Source of the DNA: an uncultured Prevotellaceae bacterium
Lineage (GTDB): Bacteria > Bacteroidota > Bacteroidia > Bacteroidales > Muribaculaceae
Direction: 5' to 3'
Assembly: GCA_900318345.1 (NCBI GenBank)
Contig: ONKD01000005.1
Location: 1-64,000, forward strand
DNA length: 64,000 nucleotides
The stretch's first letter is position 1. Each line of letters starts with the position of its first letter. The notes below the pieces were generated by a model that was not told the origin of the DNA, did no database searches, and saw only the letters and a list, made by a program, of their open reading frames with translations. Below, piece by piece: positions 16,875 to 24,506 of this stretch. Position numbers and translations under genes: made by a program.

Positions 16875-17819
16875 ATGAGAGTTCCTACACTATTCAAGGA
16901 GTATATATGGCTTGTGAATACTATTCGCAAGGCCGATGATGGCATCTCGTTTGCTGAGATCAACGAGAAATGGCTTGATACAGACATGAGCGAGGGAGTG
17001 GAACTAGCCCGTTCCACTTTCAACCGTCACAAGGACGCGATAGAGGACATCTTCGGCCTCTATATTGACTGCAATCGCCAGAACGGCTATAAATACTACA
17101 TCGGTAATAGTGAAGTGCTGAACGAAGATAGCGTCCAGAATTGGATGCTGAGCACATTGACGGTGAATAACATCATCGGTGAAGCGATGTCCTTGCAGGA
17201 TAGGATCCTGCTCCAACCAGCTCTCGTCGAGGGGGACTACCTGAAGATGGTCATCGAGGCGATGAAGAAAAGCGTCAAGCTGGCTATAGACTATAGAAAA
17301 TATGGTGATGAGGAACCACGCCACTTGACCTTCGAGCCCTATTGCATCAAGTTGTTCAAGCAACGCTGGTACATTCTGGGCCACTTCCATCGAAAGGAGA
17401 CAGCCGACAGACCAGAAGTAGACTATTTCGGTGTGTTTTCATTTGATCGCATCTTGAATATGTCGCTTACCAACGAGAAGTTCAAGATTAAACCTGGATT
17501 TAATGCCCAAGCCTACTTTGAAGAATGCTTTGGTGTTCTAGTTAATGATGATACCGAAGTCCAAAGAATTGTCATCAGAGTCTTTGGTGACGAGCGATAT
17601 TATATCAAGGACCTACCTATCCATAAAAGCCAGCGTGAGATTAGTCAGGGCGAAGATTATACCGACTTTGAACTGTTCATGCGTCCAACGATAGACCTTA
17701 GCACTCATTTCGTGAGCCGCAGTTTTCTGATAAAGATTCTTGAACCCCAATGGCTGGCTGACGAAATCCATCATATGCATTGGCGGGCGGTGCAGATGTA
17801 CGAGGAAGAAAACAAGTAA
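16875..17819 (+). CDS. WYL-domain transcriptional regulator
   Basis: 314 residues. The N-terminal part (about 1-80) looks like a winged helix (ISFAEINEKW, ARSTFNRHKDAIEDIFG). The central WYL domain (about 135-215) has AIDYRKYGDEEPRHLTFEPYCIKLFKQRWYILGHF, and a WCX-like C-terminal part follows (RIVIRVFGDERYY ... SFLIKILEPQWLADEI). WYL proteins sense nucleic-acid or nucleotide ligands and often repress defence loci. It is the last gene of the restriction operon. Palindromes that could be its operators lie directly downstream (17846-17870) and again at 19179-19197. Confidence 0.88.
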   Translation: MRVPTLFKEYIWLVNTIRKADDGISFAEINEKWLDTDMSEGVELARSTFNRHKDAIEDIFGLYIDCNRQNGYKYYIGNSEVLNEDSVQNWMLSTLTVNNIIGEAMSLQDRILLQPALVEGDYLKMVIEAMKKSVKLAIDYRKYGDEEPRHLTFEPYCIKLFKQRWYILGHFHRKETADRPEVDYFGVFSFDRILNMSLTNEKFKIKPGFNAQAYFEECFGVLVNDDTEVQRIVIRVFGDERYYIKDLPIHKSQREISQGEDYTDFELFMRPTIDLSTHFVSRSFLIKILEPQWLADEIHHMHWRAVQMYEEENK

Positions 17820-17845
17820 TTCTAACAGAAATAATAATTTATTGA

Positions 17846-17900
17846 GGTTGTCCCACGTTTTGAGACAACCTTGCTTTTTCTTTGCACCGTAAAACAAGTT
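17846..17900 (+). promoter_or_regulatory. Conserved palindrome-promoter block, copy 1
   Basis: GGTTGTC (17846-17852) pairs with GACAACC (17864-17870). Then TTTCTTTG (17877-17884), a variant -7 box, and GCACCGTAAAACAAGTT (17885-17901). The last 17 bases are identical to copy 2 at 19215-19231, and the palindrome core is shared too. In copy 1 the hairpin followed by TTGCTTTTTC could also terminate the WYL gene. TTTGCACC just after the -7 box resembles Bacteroidales stable-RNA promoters. Confidence 0.6.
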
Positions 17901-17901
17901 T

Positions 17902-18165
17902 GCGTGTGTAGGATGATGGTCGCAGGTTTGGTAGCGGGCATCCCCGGACTAAATTCCGGGCATGAGATAGGAGGTTCGAGTCCTACCCATTCTGCATACT
18001 TTCCGCTCCAACTGGGATAGGAGCCCCGTTTGCTCACGGCACGCGACCTGTGTGAGTTGGAGCATTTTGAAACCGATGTGGGCTGGCAGACCCGCGATAT
18101 GTGGAACGGCGGTCCCTCCTTGATGAGGGAAGGGAATGGTTCGACTCCATCACCTGCCCACATTA
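17902..18165 (+). ncRNA. tRNA-like RNA array (two tRNA-like units with a stem domain between)
   Basis: Unit 1 (17909-17994): acceptor-like TAGGATG pairs with CATTCTG (two wobbles). It has a D-arm-like TCGC-AGGTTTGGTA-GCGG, an arm CCCGG/CCGGG, and a T-loop TTCGAGT in GGAGG/CCTAC. Middle domain (18005-18063): GCTCCAACT pairs perfectly with AGTTGGAGC and encloses GGG/CCC and CCGT/ACGG hairpins. Unit 2 (18077-18162): TGTGGGC pairs perfectly with GCCCACA, with CCCTC/GAGGG and T-loop TTCGACT in AATGG/CCATC. The middle arms are not canonical (six- or eight-base loops, no clear anticodon), so I do not call real tRNAs. It is preceded by the promoter block 17846-17900. Confidence 0.55.
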
Positions 18166-18196
18166 TATGTGTCAAACCAAATTACTTACATATCAA

Positions 18197-18481
18197 ATGG
18201 AAGACGAAATCTCTTATCGAAAACCAGAAGACATAAAAGTTACAGTCGTACTAAGACTGAGGTACAGAATGCCTGTGAATCCATCATGTGACATCGTAGA
18301 AATGAGTTGGGATATATGGCGTGAATTCCTACAAGCCAGCCACAAAGACCGACTTAAGATAGCACTGGGTATTCTCAACAGACCTTACTTTGTTGAGTAC
18401 ATCGAAGAACTCTTGTGGATTCCACTTGGGAAACAAAACAAGTTGATAATTGTTGACGAGAGTGATATCATCAAAGTTTAA
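18197..18481 (+). CDS. Small unknown protein after the tRNA-like array
   Basis: 94 residues from the ATG at 18197. A longer reading from 18101 would begin inside the tRNA-like unit and is unlikely. Sequence notes: YRKPEDIKVTVVLRLRYRMP, a Trp-containing helix EMSWDIWREFLQASHKDRLKIAL and a C-terminal WIPLGKQNKLIIVDESD. No signal peptide, membrane segment or family I recognise. It lies 35 bases after the last RNA stem and 21 bases before the next gene, so one transcript may carry RNA and both proteins. Confidence 0.55.
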   Translation: MEDEISYRKPEDIKVTVVLRLRYRMPVNPSCDIVEMSWDIWREFLQASHKDRLKIALGILNRPYFVEYIEELLWIPLGKQNKLIIVDESDIIKV

Positions 18482-18502
18482 TCATCTTAACATTGAAATC
18501 AA

Positions 18503-19066
18503 ATGAGAGTTAGAAACTGGTATAGTGAAAGGGCGCGACTATTGCAAGAAATCGCTGTTCAACAGCCCATCACCACAGATTATATTAGCATACGCTTCAA
18601 GAAACTAGAAGGTGAGAAATCAGTGATGGTTATTCATGTTGATTATGAAGAGGTGAAGGAGAGAAAGCCCAAAACACTCTATATCCCTATGAGTGACGAA
18701 GCCATGGCTTTGAGCTATCTTCATGAATGGTTGCTTTACATCAACCTTGCATGGTGCTGCGGTTCTGCCTCTGTTACTGTAAATAACGGAGAGGATAAGT
18801 TTACCATTAGTTTTGAGCCTGTAGTCCACGATGATAAACGCAAATTCAAGAATATGGCTAATGATATCTTTGAAACCGCTTATTTCTATGTGTATAGCTC
18901 AAAGAAGAAACGCATAGTCTTATCAGCGTATATAGACTCGTTTATCTTTTTTAGTCATTTTAGTTCTATGATGATGAAATTCATCAAGGAATACCACATC
19001 TTCGAACTTGATGAAAATGGCAATCTTGCTTCAATACGAGATTCAGCAAATACCCCTATGGAATAG
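18503..19066 (+). CDS. Unknown protein, 187 residues
   Basis: No family recognised. It starts MRVRNWYSERARLLQEI, then alternating strands (SIRFKKLEGEKSVMVIHVDYEEV, SASVTVNNGEDKFTISFEPVV) and a C-terminal helix rich in Phe/Met/Ser (FIFFSHFSSMMMKFIKEYHIFEL). The two cysteines in AWCCGS are adjacent. No signal peptide. It follows the 94-residue gene by 21 bases and probably shares its transcript. Copy 2 of the RNA promoter block begins about 110 bases after its stop. Confidence 0.6.
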   Translation: MRVRNWYSERARLLQEIAVQQPITTDYISIRFKKLEGEKSVMVIHVDYEEVKERKPKTLYIPMSDEAMALSYLHEWLLYINLAWCCGSASVTVNNGEDKFTISFEPVVHDDKRKFKNMANDIFETAYFYVYSSKKKRIVLSAYIDSFIFFSHFSSMMMKFIKEYHIFELDENGNLASIRDSANTPME

Positions 19067-19178
19067 TTGCTATAATTGGTCTTAAAGAGACATTGACCAC
19101 AAGCCATCAGGGCTTTCTATTATCGCCTTGGAATGTATCAAAATTGATTTAGGGCGATTTTTACAAAAAATCCATCAC

Positions 19179-19231
19179 TGTCCCATGATTTGGGACAACC
19201 TGATGTTTACTTTGCACCGTAAAACAAGTTA
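19179..19231 (+). promoter_or_regulatory. Conserved palindrome-promoter block, copy 2
   Basis: TGTCCCA (19179-19185) pairs with TGGGACA (19191-19197), then TTACTTTG (19207-19214) and the same GCACCGTAAAACAAGTT as copy 1. Spacing from palindrome to box is equal in both copies. Conservation of this non-coding stretch, about 1.3 kb from copy 1 and before a second tRNA-like sequence, argues for a shared regulatory element. Confidence 0.6.
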
Positions 19232-19322
19232 GTGTGGACTGATGGTCGCATAGGAGCGGGCAGTAGCCGTTAGCTAGGAACTGATATTGCGGGTTCGAAT
19301 CCCTGCCAGCCCACACTTTTTA
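19232..19322 (+). ncRNA. Single tRNA-like RNA
   Basis: GTGTGGACTG (19232-19241) pairs with CAGCCCACAC (19307-19316) with one A-C mismatch. Inside: D-arm-like TCGC-ATAGGA-GCGG, an arm CAG/CTG plus TAGC/GCTA, and a T-loop TTCGAAT flanked by GGG/CCC. The 5' part ..GATGGTCGCA..AGCGGGCA is shared with the first unit of the 17902-18165 array. A T5 run directly after the acceptor strand suggests termination. No encoded CCA and no normal anticodon arm. Probably a paralogue of the array units. Confidence 0.55.
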
Positions 19323-19363
19323 TAAATAGCAAAACATGTTTCATTAACTAAATACGCTTTAAT

Positions 19364-19756
19364 ATGAAGAAGTTAATCATTTTCTTTTCACTGATGTTCT
19401 CTGCACTGGTATTCGTGTCATGTGGCAGCGATGATGAACCAGACCTTCAGTTTGATAAAAACACCATCATTGGAACATGGGAAATCACCGAAGTACAAGG
19501 TTCACCTGAATGGTGGTGGATCGTCACCGGCACCATGCTCACGTTCAATTCCAACGGTACTTGCTCAACAGGATTCTCTATGGAGGATTCATACAAAATT
19601 GAAGGTGGTCAGGTCAAGACTTACTATGCCGAAACGCAAGAGCCGATGTATGTCTATGAACTCATGGGCAAAAATGGTAATACGCTGACCGTTAAAATGA
19701 AAGGAACGCTCGACGAGAGCAACCTTTCAACGGTCTTCAAAATGACCAAGAAATAA
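19364..19756 (+). CDS. Lipocalin-like lipoprotein
   Basis: 130 residues. It has a lipoprotein signal peptide MKKLIIFFSLMFSALVFVSC with the lipidated Cys at 20, then a short acidic linker (GSDDEPD). The body IIGTWEITEVQGSPEWWW ... LTFNSNGTCSTG ... KMKGT fits the small lipocalin-like (DUF4923/lipocalin_4 type) beta-barrel proteins of Bacteroidales. It is an outer-membrane-anchored protein of unknown ligand. It follows the second tRNA-like RNA by about 40 bases. Confidence 0.75.
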   Translation: MKKLIIFFSLMFSALVFVSCGSDDEPDLQFDKNTIIGTWEITEVQGSPEWWWIVTGTMLTFNSNGTCSTGFSMEDSYKIEGGQVKTYYAETQEPMYVYELMGKNGNTLTVKMKGTLDESNLSTVFKMTKK

Positions 19757-19798
19757 ACCCACAATGAAAGAAGTTTCATTTGGATCGCTGAGGGCGGG

Positions 19799-20056
19799 TC
19801 AGAAATGGCTCGCTCTCGTTTTCTGAATAATGAATGTCTCAAAACCATGCTTGAGTAAGCTATCTCTATCACGGTTTAGCTTTTCACATAGTTGGGCGGC
19901 TTCATCTTTGTCGTGAAATACCATTGCTTCAGAAACATCGAATCCTACGATAGTATTCATTGCAAAAGAAACACCTTCCTCAATAGCTGTTCCCTTAAAA
20001 TAGAAAACGACATCAGGTTTACCCACTAATGCCGTCTTTATAACATATTGCCCCAT
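19799..20056 (-). CDS. Unknown protein coupled to an XRE regulator
   Basis: 85 residues from the ATG at 20056, one base after the TGA of the regulator gene (TGATATG), a strong sign of translational coupling; a longer start at 20086 inside the regulator gene is less likely. Sequence: MGQYVIKTALVGKPDVVFYFKG, a middle AIEEGVSFAMNTIVGFDVSEAMVF and an acidic/basic helix DKDEAAQLCEKLNRDRDSLL. I recognise no toxin or antitoxin family, though a small protein coupled to a helix-turn-helix protein has the layout of a toxin-antitoxin or regulator pair. Confidence 0.6.
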   Translation of the reverse strand: MGQYVIKTALVGKPDVVFYFKGTAIEEGVSFAMNTIVGFDVSEAMVFHDKDEAAQLCEKLNRDRDSLLKHGFETFIIQKTRASHF

Positions 20057-20057
20057 A

Positions 20058-20249
20058 TCACTTAATCCAGTCTTCAGGTTTAACATGAAAGGCTCGACTA
20101 ATAGCCTCTATGTCCTGTTGTGTAGCCGGTTCTCTTCCATCCTCAACAGCGATTAAGTGCCGAAGATTGATATCAGCCTTATCTGCCAGCGCCTTTCTCG
20201 TATAGAGTCTGCTGGTTCTAAGTTTTGTTATTGATGATGCTATGTCCAT
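20058..20249 (-). CDS. XRE-family helix-turn-helix protein
   Basis: 63 residues. Helix-turn-helix pattern: ITKLRTSRLYTRKALADKADINLRHLIAVEDGREPATQQDIEAISRAFHV. It is nearly the minimal XRE domain, so it is a DNA-binding regulator or antitoxin without a partner domain. The next gene starts one base after its stop. Upstream is a structured leader of about 230 bases and a TAATTTTG -7 box at 20491-20498 (minus strand), suggesting regulation at the RNA level or autoregulation. Confidence 0.8.
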   Translation of the reverse strand: MDIASSITKLRTSRLYTRKALADKADINLRHLIAVEDGREPATQQDIEAISRAFHVKPEDWIK

Positions 20250-20273
20250 AATCTTGAGCCTATAAAAGAAACC

Positions 20274-20498
20274 GTTGACAAGGCTGCATGAGAGATCGTA
20301 CAGGGGCGCTCACCATAGACCAGGGGATTTACAATGGACATTATAGCCAGATTCGTGCAGCACACAGCCCTTGTCAATTAAATAGATGGAGGGATTAGCT
20401 TTTCGTAAGGACCGCCGGGAAATGTGTACACGTTCGGCAGACAAGTTTTCGGGCAGAACCCCTTGATTCCATCTAAGTGGGTTTCGACTGCAAAATTA
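20274..20498 (-). promoter_or_regulatory. Promoter and structured leader of the XRE gene
   Basis: The minus-strand -7 box TAATTTTG is at 20498-20491. The leader to the ATG at 20249 contains a closing stem TTGACAAGG(G)CTG / CAGCCTTGTCAA with one bulge, ends at about 20274 and 20378, enclosing about 80 bases. A GCCG/CGGC hairpin lies upstream of it. I see no ORF in 20250-20733 that looks real. The closed stem resembles the other structured RNAs of this segment, but I find no clean T-arm. Confidence 0.5.
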
Positions 20499-20638
20499 GT
20501 GCTATTTCACCCGTCCCACAACCGTCTAAAGGTAGCATTTTTGAAATCTGCGTTTTTATCTGTATCTTTAGGTTGGTAAGTTAATAGTCTGTTAATAGAT
20601 TTTTGGGCAAAATATTCGAAAACATGACGTATTTTTGT

Positions 20639-20646
20639 TATCTTTG
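20639..20646 (+). promoter_or_regulatory. Promoter -7 box for the helicase-nuclease operon
   Basis: TATCTTTG fits TAnnTTTG exactly; a TTC about 21 bases upstream is a weak -33 element. It lies 88 bases before the ATG at 20734. Confidence 0.6.
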
Positions 20647-20733
20647 TACCTGTAAATAGGGGTTCACTAAATCCGATGGGATTGCCTCTAATTTTATAAA
20701 CCATAATAAGCACCAAACATCAGCATACGACAT

Positions 20734-23700
20734 ATGAATGAGACATATAAAGAAAAACTCAGTAAACACGTTGAGGATATCTTCAAAGGCTATACCTCAC
20801 CGGGGCTCCACATCTGTGATATTGCCACAGGTGGTGGTAAATCTTATACTATCGGGAAGCTGACCTGTGAATTCTACCCCAAGAGTTTTGACCGCATTGT
20901 GATTCTATGTGTTCAAAACAAATTGGTTAATGGGATGAATCGTGAGATTGAACGTTTTATCGATGGACCAAACAGCCTGATAAAGCCATCAGACAAAATA
21001 GTTATAGAAAACAACCCTGAGATTATCACAAAAGCCATAAAAAATGGGAGTTTTCAGAAGCTTGTTGATGAAATGCAATACCAAATTGGAGAGCAGAAGA
21101 AACAAGATTTTAGTGTCACCGAAATACAATATAGCTACAACTATGTAAAGAAGGTTTTTGAGGGTTTGTCTGGCTTAATAAAGACATTTGAAGAGAATAG
21201 CAAGAATGACTACATACAGAACCAAATAAACGAAAGCGAAGCAAATCTTCGCAAAGCTGTACGTATCTTTTTTGATACGTTCAAAAAACACCTCGAAAAA
21301 ACTAAGCAACTCAAGAAAGTATCACTTGAGGCTATACTAAGCAGGTTCCCATCACTTGTGAAAGTCTATCCACAAGTTGATTATAAGCGAAAGAGGGTAC
21401 TTCTTATGACTGTACATAAGGCGATGTATGGTATCGACCCGATACTTTCTGAGATGATCAAGCTAGAGAATTTTGCTGAGAAGAACAAGAGGACACTAAT
21501 TTTGTTCGACGAATCGGACCAGGCATCCGTAGCCATACGGTCTGCCATCATTGATCAATCTATTGAGAATGCTGGTGGTAGTAAAAGATTTGCTAAGGGT
21601 TATAATGGTTATCTCCAGTACTTGGATTTAATCAACAACCCTGAACAGATTTCAAATGAGTATTATGGGTCGTTATTGGAAGAATGTCTTAACAAAGCCA
21701 AAACTATAACAAAAAATAATTGGGAACGTACTTTCAGAGACATAATTCCATATAAAAATATATTTCTGGGCAACAATGAGGAATTAGAATCATATAGAAG
21801 AGGTGTCTTCTTCTCCGGATCGGCTTTAAGACTGAATATTTCTCAGAAAGGCGATAATACAAACTCATACATCTGCTACAGAAAACGTGACAGGCATTTT
21901 TGTCTTGTTCATGCAAAGGATGAAACCCAACTATTGAAGGATTATTCTGTGGTTATCCCGATGGATAAATTTCTTTCATTAATCCGTGGAAATACGACAT
22001 CAATAAAAGTTCAGTTACGAAAAGTCATTTTCGAATCGTTTAAACGGAGTAAAGAAAGATTTGAAGCTGAGACTAAAGAAGTTTCAACTAATACATCTAC
22101 CACAAATCACTATCTTGGTTATCCCACACTGGAACGAGAGATACACACATTATTCTCTCGTTTTGAGACAACCTCGGAATATCAGTTTGAACAGCAGATA
22201 AACGAATTCATGACAAACAGAAAGAACCTGTCTGTTGCTGATGGTGATGAGAAAATGAAGTTGCCTGATTTTTCAGTGTACTCTCAAGGTGTTCAGCTGT
22301 ATCAAGAGGAGATTGATGAGCGAGACAACCAGCATCGCGTAAGATTGTCATGTAGAGAAATATCTACTACACCTGAAAAAATCCTGATAGATCTGGTAAA
22401 CTCTGATGGGACATCTATTGTTTTATGCTCAGCAACTGCTTCATGCTGGTCAGTGGTAAGCAACTGTGACATTAAGTATCTTAAACAGACCCTTGGAGAC
22501 AAGGTTCATGTCCTTTCAAAGGCAGATAGAGAGACGTTTGACCATCTCGTCGACAAGACTTACCCCGAGGGTCATCAGATAGAGATTGTACCTTTGCAGA
22601 AATATGAATTTCCTGACAAGCGAGAGAATGCGATTATATTACCGGACAAATACAAACAACTGTTTTCATCTGATGCAATAGCTGAAGGACTGGTTGAGAA
22701 GTGGTTTAGGATAACGCGTCGTGAGCATAAGAAAACATCCAAGGGCGTTGAAGATCTAACATTCCAGTTATATCGCCTGTTCCAGTTTATTGAAGCATAC
22801 CACTGGTTCATCAGTCATAATGACATCCACAGTATGATATATTTCCAAAATCGTACTGGAGATAAGGACAAAAATCAGATTCAGACTCTAAGCTGCCTTA
22901 TCGACGGGACATATAAAGATATGCCTTCAACATTGGATGATGAGTTGCCGACAGATTGGGAGAACTGTCACATTCGCATATCAAAAGACTGGGAAGATGT
23001 TGAATCCAACATCTTAACTGAACTCAGCGAGGATAGAGATGCTAAGCTAATTCTGGTTTCTGCCTTTGGAAGTTTTAAAGCTGGAGCCAATTTGCAGTAT
23101 GAGATTCCTGATGGTCTCGACTATGTAAGTGGAGATAATTGGAGCAACGAAGGGGAAAAGCTAAAGAAAGACTGGGATGCCATTTATGTTCAATCGCCCA
23201 CAGCTTATCTCATGATGAATGAAGATGGCACTGAGAGCACTTATGAGAAAAGCCTCTACAATGCCATGTTGACTTTAATGATGCTGTATGAACGTGGCTG
23301 TCTTTCGAAAACGGATGTCGCTCAATGGCTTTGTTACGCTCTTTCAAATAGCTTTATGTTTGGGGAGAAACAGAATCCTGGTATTGTTAAGGACAAGTCA
23401 GCATGGGCCCAAACCACGGTCGAGCAAGCTATAGGACGATTATGTCGAACAAGAAACAAACCTCATACCACATATATTCTGTTCGATGAATCGATGAGGT
23501 CCTTCTTTGATGCTTCAAATATGGAGAAATCACTCACTAAGGAGTTCAGAGCTCTAGCTGAATACATCATGAATCATCAAAATGTCGAAGTTCCAGAAAG
23601 TGACCCTGATGAAGTGATAAGGTGTAATGATGCAAATTACGCTCAAAGACAACTGGATCGACTTCGCAGTTTAGCTCTTCGATTTACACCTCACCAAAAT

Positions 23701-24504
23701 GATGAAGAAGATATTGATGATGACTATGATGGTGATGATGACTTGCCTTACATTGTGAGGAGCAGTCAAATAATGAACCAAAGCTATAAACAGACTATCA
23801 TTAAAAAGCCTGTAATTGCAAGCATTGAAGAGCTAGACGACCTAGATAAGCGTCTGACATTCATTACCAAGTGCTATGGGTCATGGGATAGAGACGATAA
23901 CGGATGCTATTCTTTCTCTTGTGAAACAAAGTACAATAATCGAATTTGCGTTTCTGGTAAGGGGAAGGCATATTCTATCTCGCCGTCATCTGTGAGACTT
24001 GATGTTCTCATGAAGAACTCCGTGATTAAAGACCATTTCGAGAAAAACGGCTTTGCTACTACATGGGGAAAAGAAGGACTGATTCTTCATCCACAGATTC
24101 TAGCAACTGATTATGCCGGAGAAATTGGTGAAGAAGCATTTAAGGCGATTTTACTGTATTATACCGATTGTACGGAAGATAGCATCAAACATTTGGAAGG
24201 TAAAGATTACGAGTTGGCTGATTATGTCATACTTAATCCTGATGGAAGTTACAAAATCGCGTTTGATGTAAAGAACATGAATCCCAATGTTGACCATAAC
24301 GACAAACGGGGGGATATGCCAACATCTATGAAACGCGACATAAAGCGAAAGCGTTTGGGATGTGAGTTGATTACAGTTAATATGCTCCAACTGGGTAACA
24401 GTAGTATGGATGAACTTCGAGAGATAAGCGGTATGATTGATAAGAATGGCAATATCATCCATAGCGCAATCGATCATCTCAAAAAACTTATTAATTCCAA
24501 GTGA
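20734..24504 (+). CDS. SF2 helicase with C-terminal PD-(D/E)xK-like nuclease domain
   Basis: 1256 residues. Helicase motifs: Walker A IATGGGKSYTIG (about 29-40), DExx box LILFDESDQAS (about 256), a SAT-like motif VLCSATAS (about 566) and motif VI QAIGRLCRTRNKPHTTYILFDE (about 897-918). Residues about 990-1005 are an acidic linker (DEEDIDDDYDGDDD). The C-terminus (about 1130-1200) has EIGEEAFKAIL, YELADYVI and IAFDVKNMNP, a layout matching E...D...DxK nucleases. It overlaps or touches the start of the next gene, so the two form one unit. A role in anti-phage defence is inferred from location and architecture. Confidence 0.75.
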   Translation: MNETYKEKLSKHVEDIFKGYTSPGLHICDIATGGGKSYTIGKLTCEFYPKSFDRIVILCVQNKLVNGMNREIERFIDGPNSLIKPSDKIVIENNPEIITKAIKNGSFQKLVDEMQYQIGEQKKQDFSVTEIQYSYNYVKKVFEGLSGLIKTFEENSKNDYIQNQINESEANLRKAVRIFFDTFKKHLEKTKQLKKVSLEAILSRFPSLVKVYPQVDYKRKRVLLMTVHKAMYGIDPILSEMIKLENFAEKNKRTLILFDESDQASVAIRSAIIDQSIENAGGSKRFAKGYNGYLQYLDLINNPEQISNEYYGSLLEECLNKAKTITKNNWERTFRDIIPYKNIFLGNNEELESYRRGVFFSGSALRLNISQKGDNTNSYICYRKRDRHFCLVHAKDETQLLKDYSVVIPMDKFLSLIRGNTTSIKVQLRKVIFESFKRSKERFEAETKEVSTNTSTTNHYLGYPTLEREIHTLFSRFETTSEYQFEQQINEFMTNRKNLSVADGDEKMKLPDFSVYSQGVQLYQEEIDERDNQHRVRLSCREISTTPEKILIDLVNSDGTSIVLCSATASCWSVVSNCDIKYLKQTLGDKVHVLSKADRETFDHLVDKTYPEGHQIEIVPLQKYEFPDKRENAIILPDKYKQLFSSDAIAEGLVEKWFRITRREHKKTSKGVEDLTFQLYRLFQFIEAYHWFISHNDIHSMIYFQNRTGDKDKNQIQTLSCLIDGTYKDMPSTLDDELPTDWENCHIRISKDWEDVESNILTELSEDRDAKLILVSAFGSFKAGANLQYEIPDGLDYVSGDNWSNEGEKLKKDWDAIYVQSPTAYLMMNEDGTESTYEKSLYNAMLTLMMLYERGCLSKTDVAQWLCYALSNSFMFGEKQNPGIVKDKSAWAQTTVEQAIGRLCRTRNKPHTTYILFDESMRSFFDASNMEKSLTKEFRALAEYIMNHQNVEVPESDPDEVIRCNDANYAQRQLDRLRSLALRFTPHQNDEEDIDDDYDGDDDLPYIVRSSQIMNQSYKQTIIKKPVIASIEELDDLDKRLTFITKCYGSWDRDDNGCYSFSCETKYNNRICVSGKGKAYSISPSSVRLDVLMKNSVIKDHFEKNGFATTWGKEGLILHPQILATDYAGEIGEEAFKAILLYYTDCTEDSIKHLEGKDYELADYVILNPDGSYKIAFDVKNMNPNVDHNDKRGDMPTSMKRDIKRKRLGCELITVNMLQLGNSSMDELREISGMIDKNGNIIHSAIDHLKKLINSK

Positions 24505-24506
24505 AC

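Noticed and set aside
18101..18196. Longer N-terminus of the small gene ending at 18481
   Set aside because: These codons lie inside the tRNA-like stem region and overlap its T-loop; the ATG at 18197 is better.
20507..20716. 69-codon minus-strand ORF
   Set aside because: It is antisense to the promoter region of the helicase-nuclease gene and has no protein-like features or start signals.
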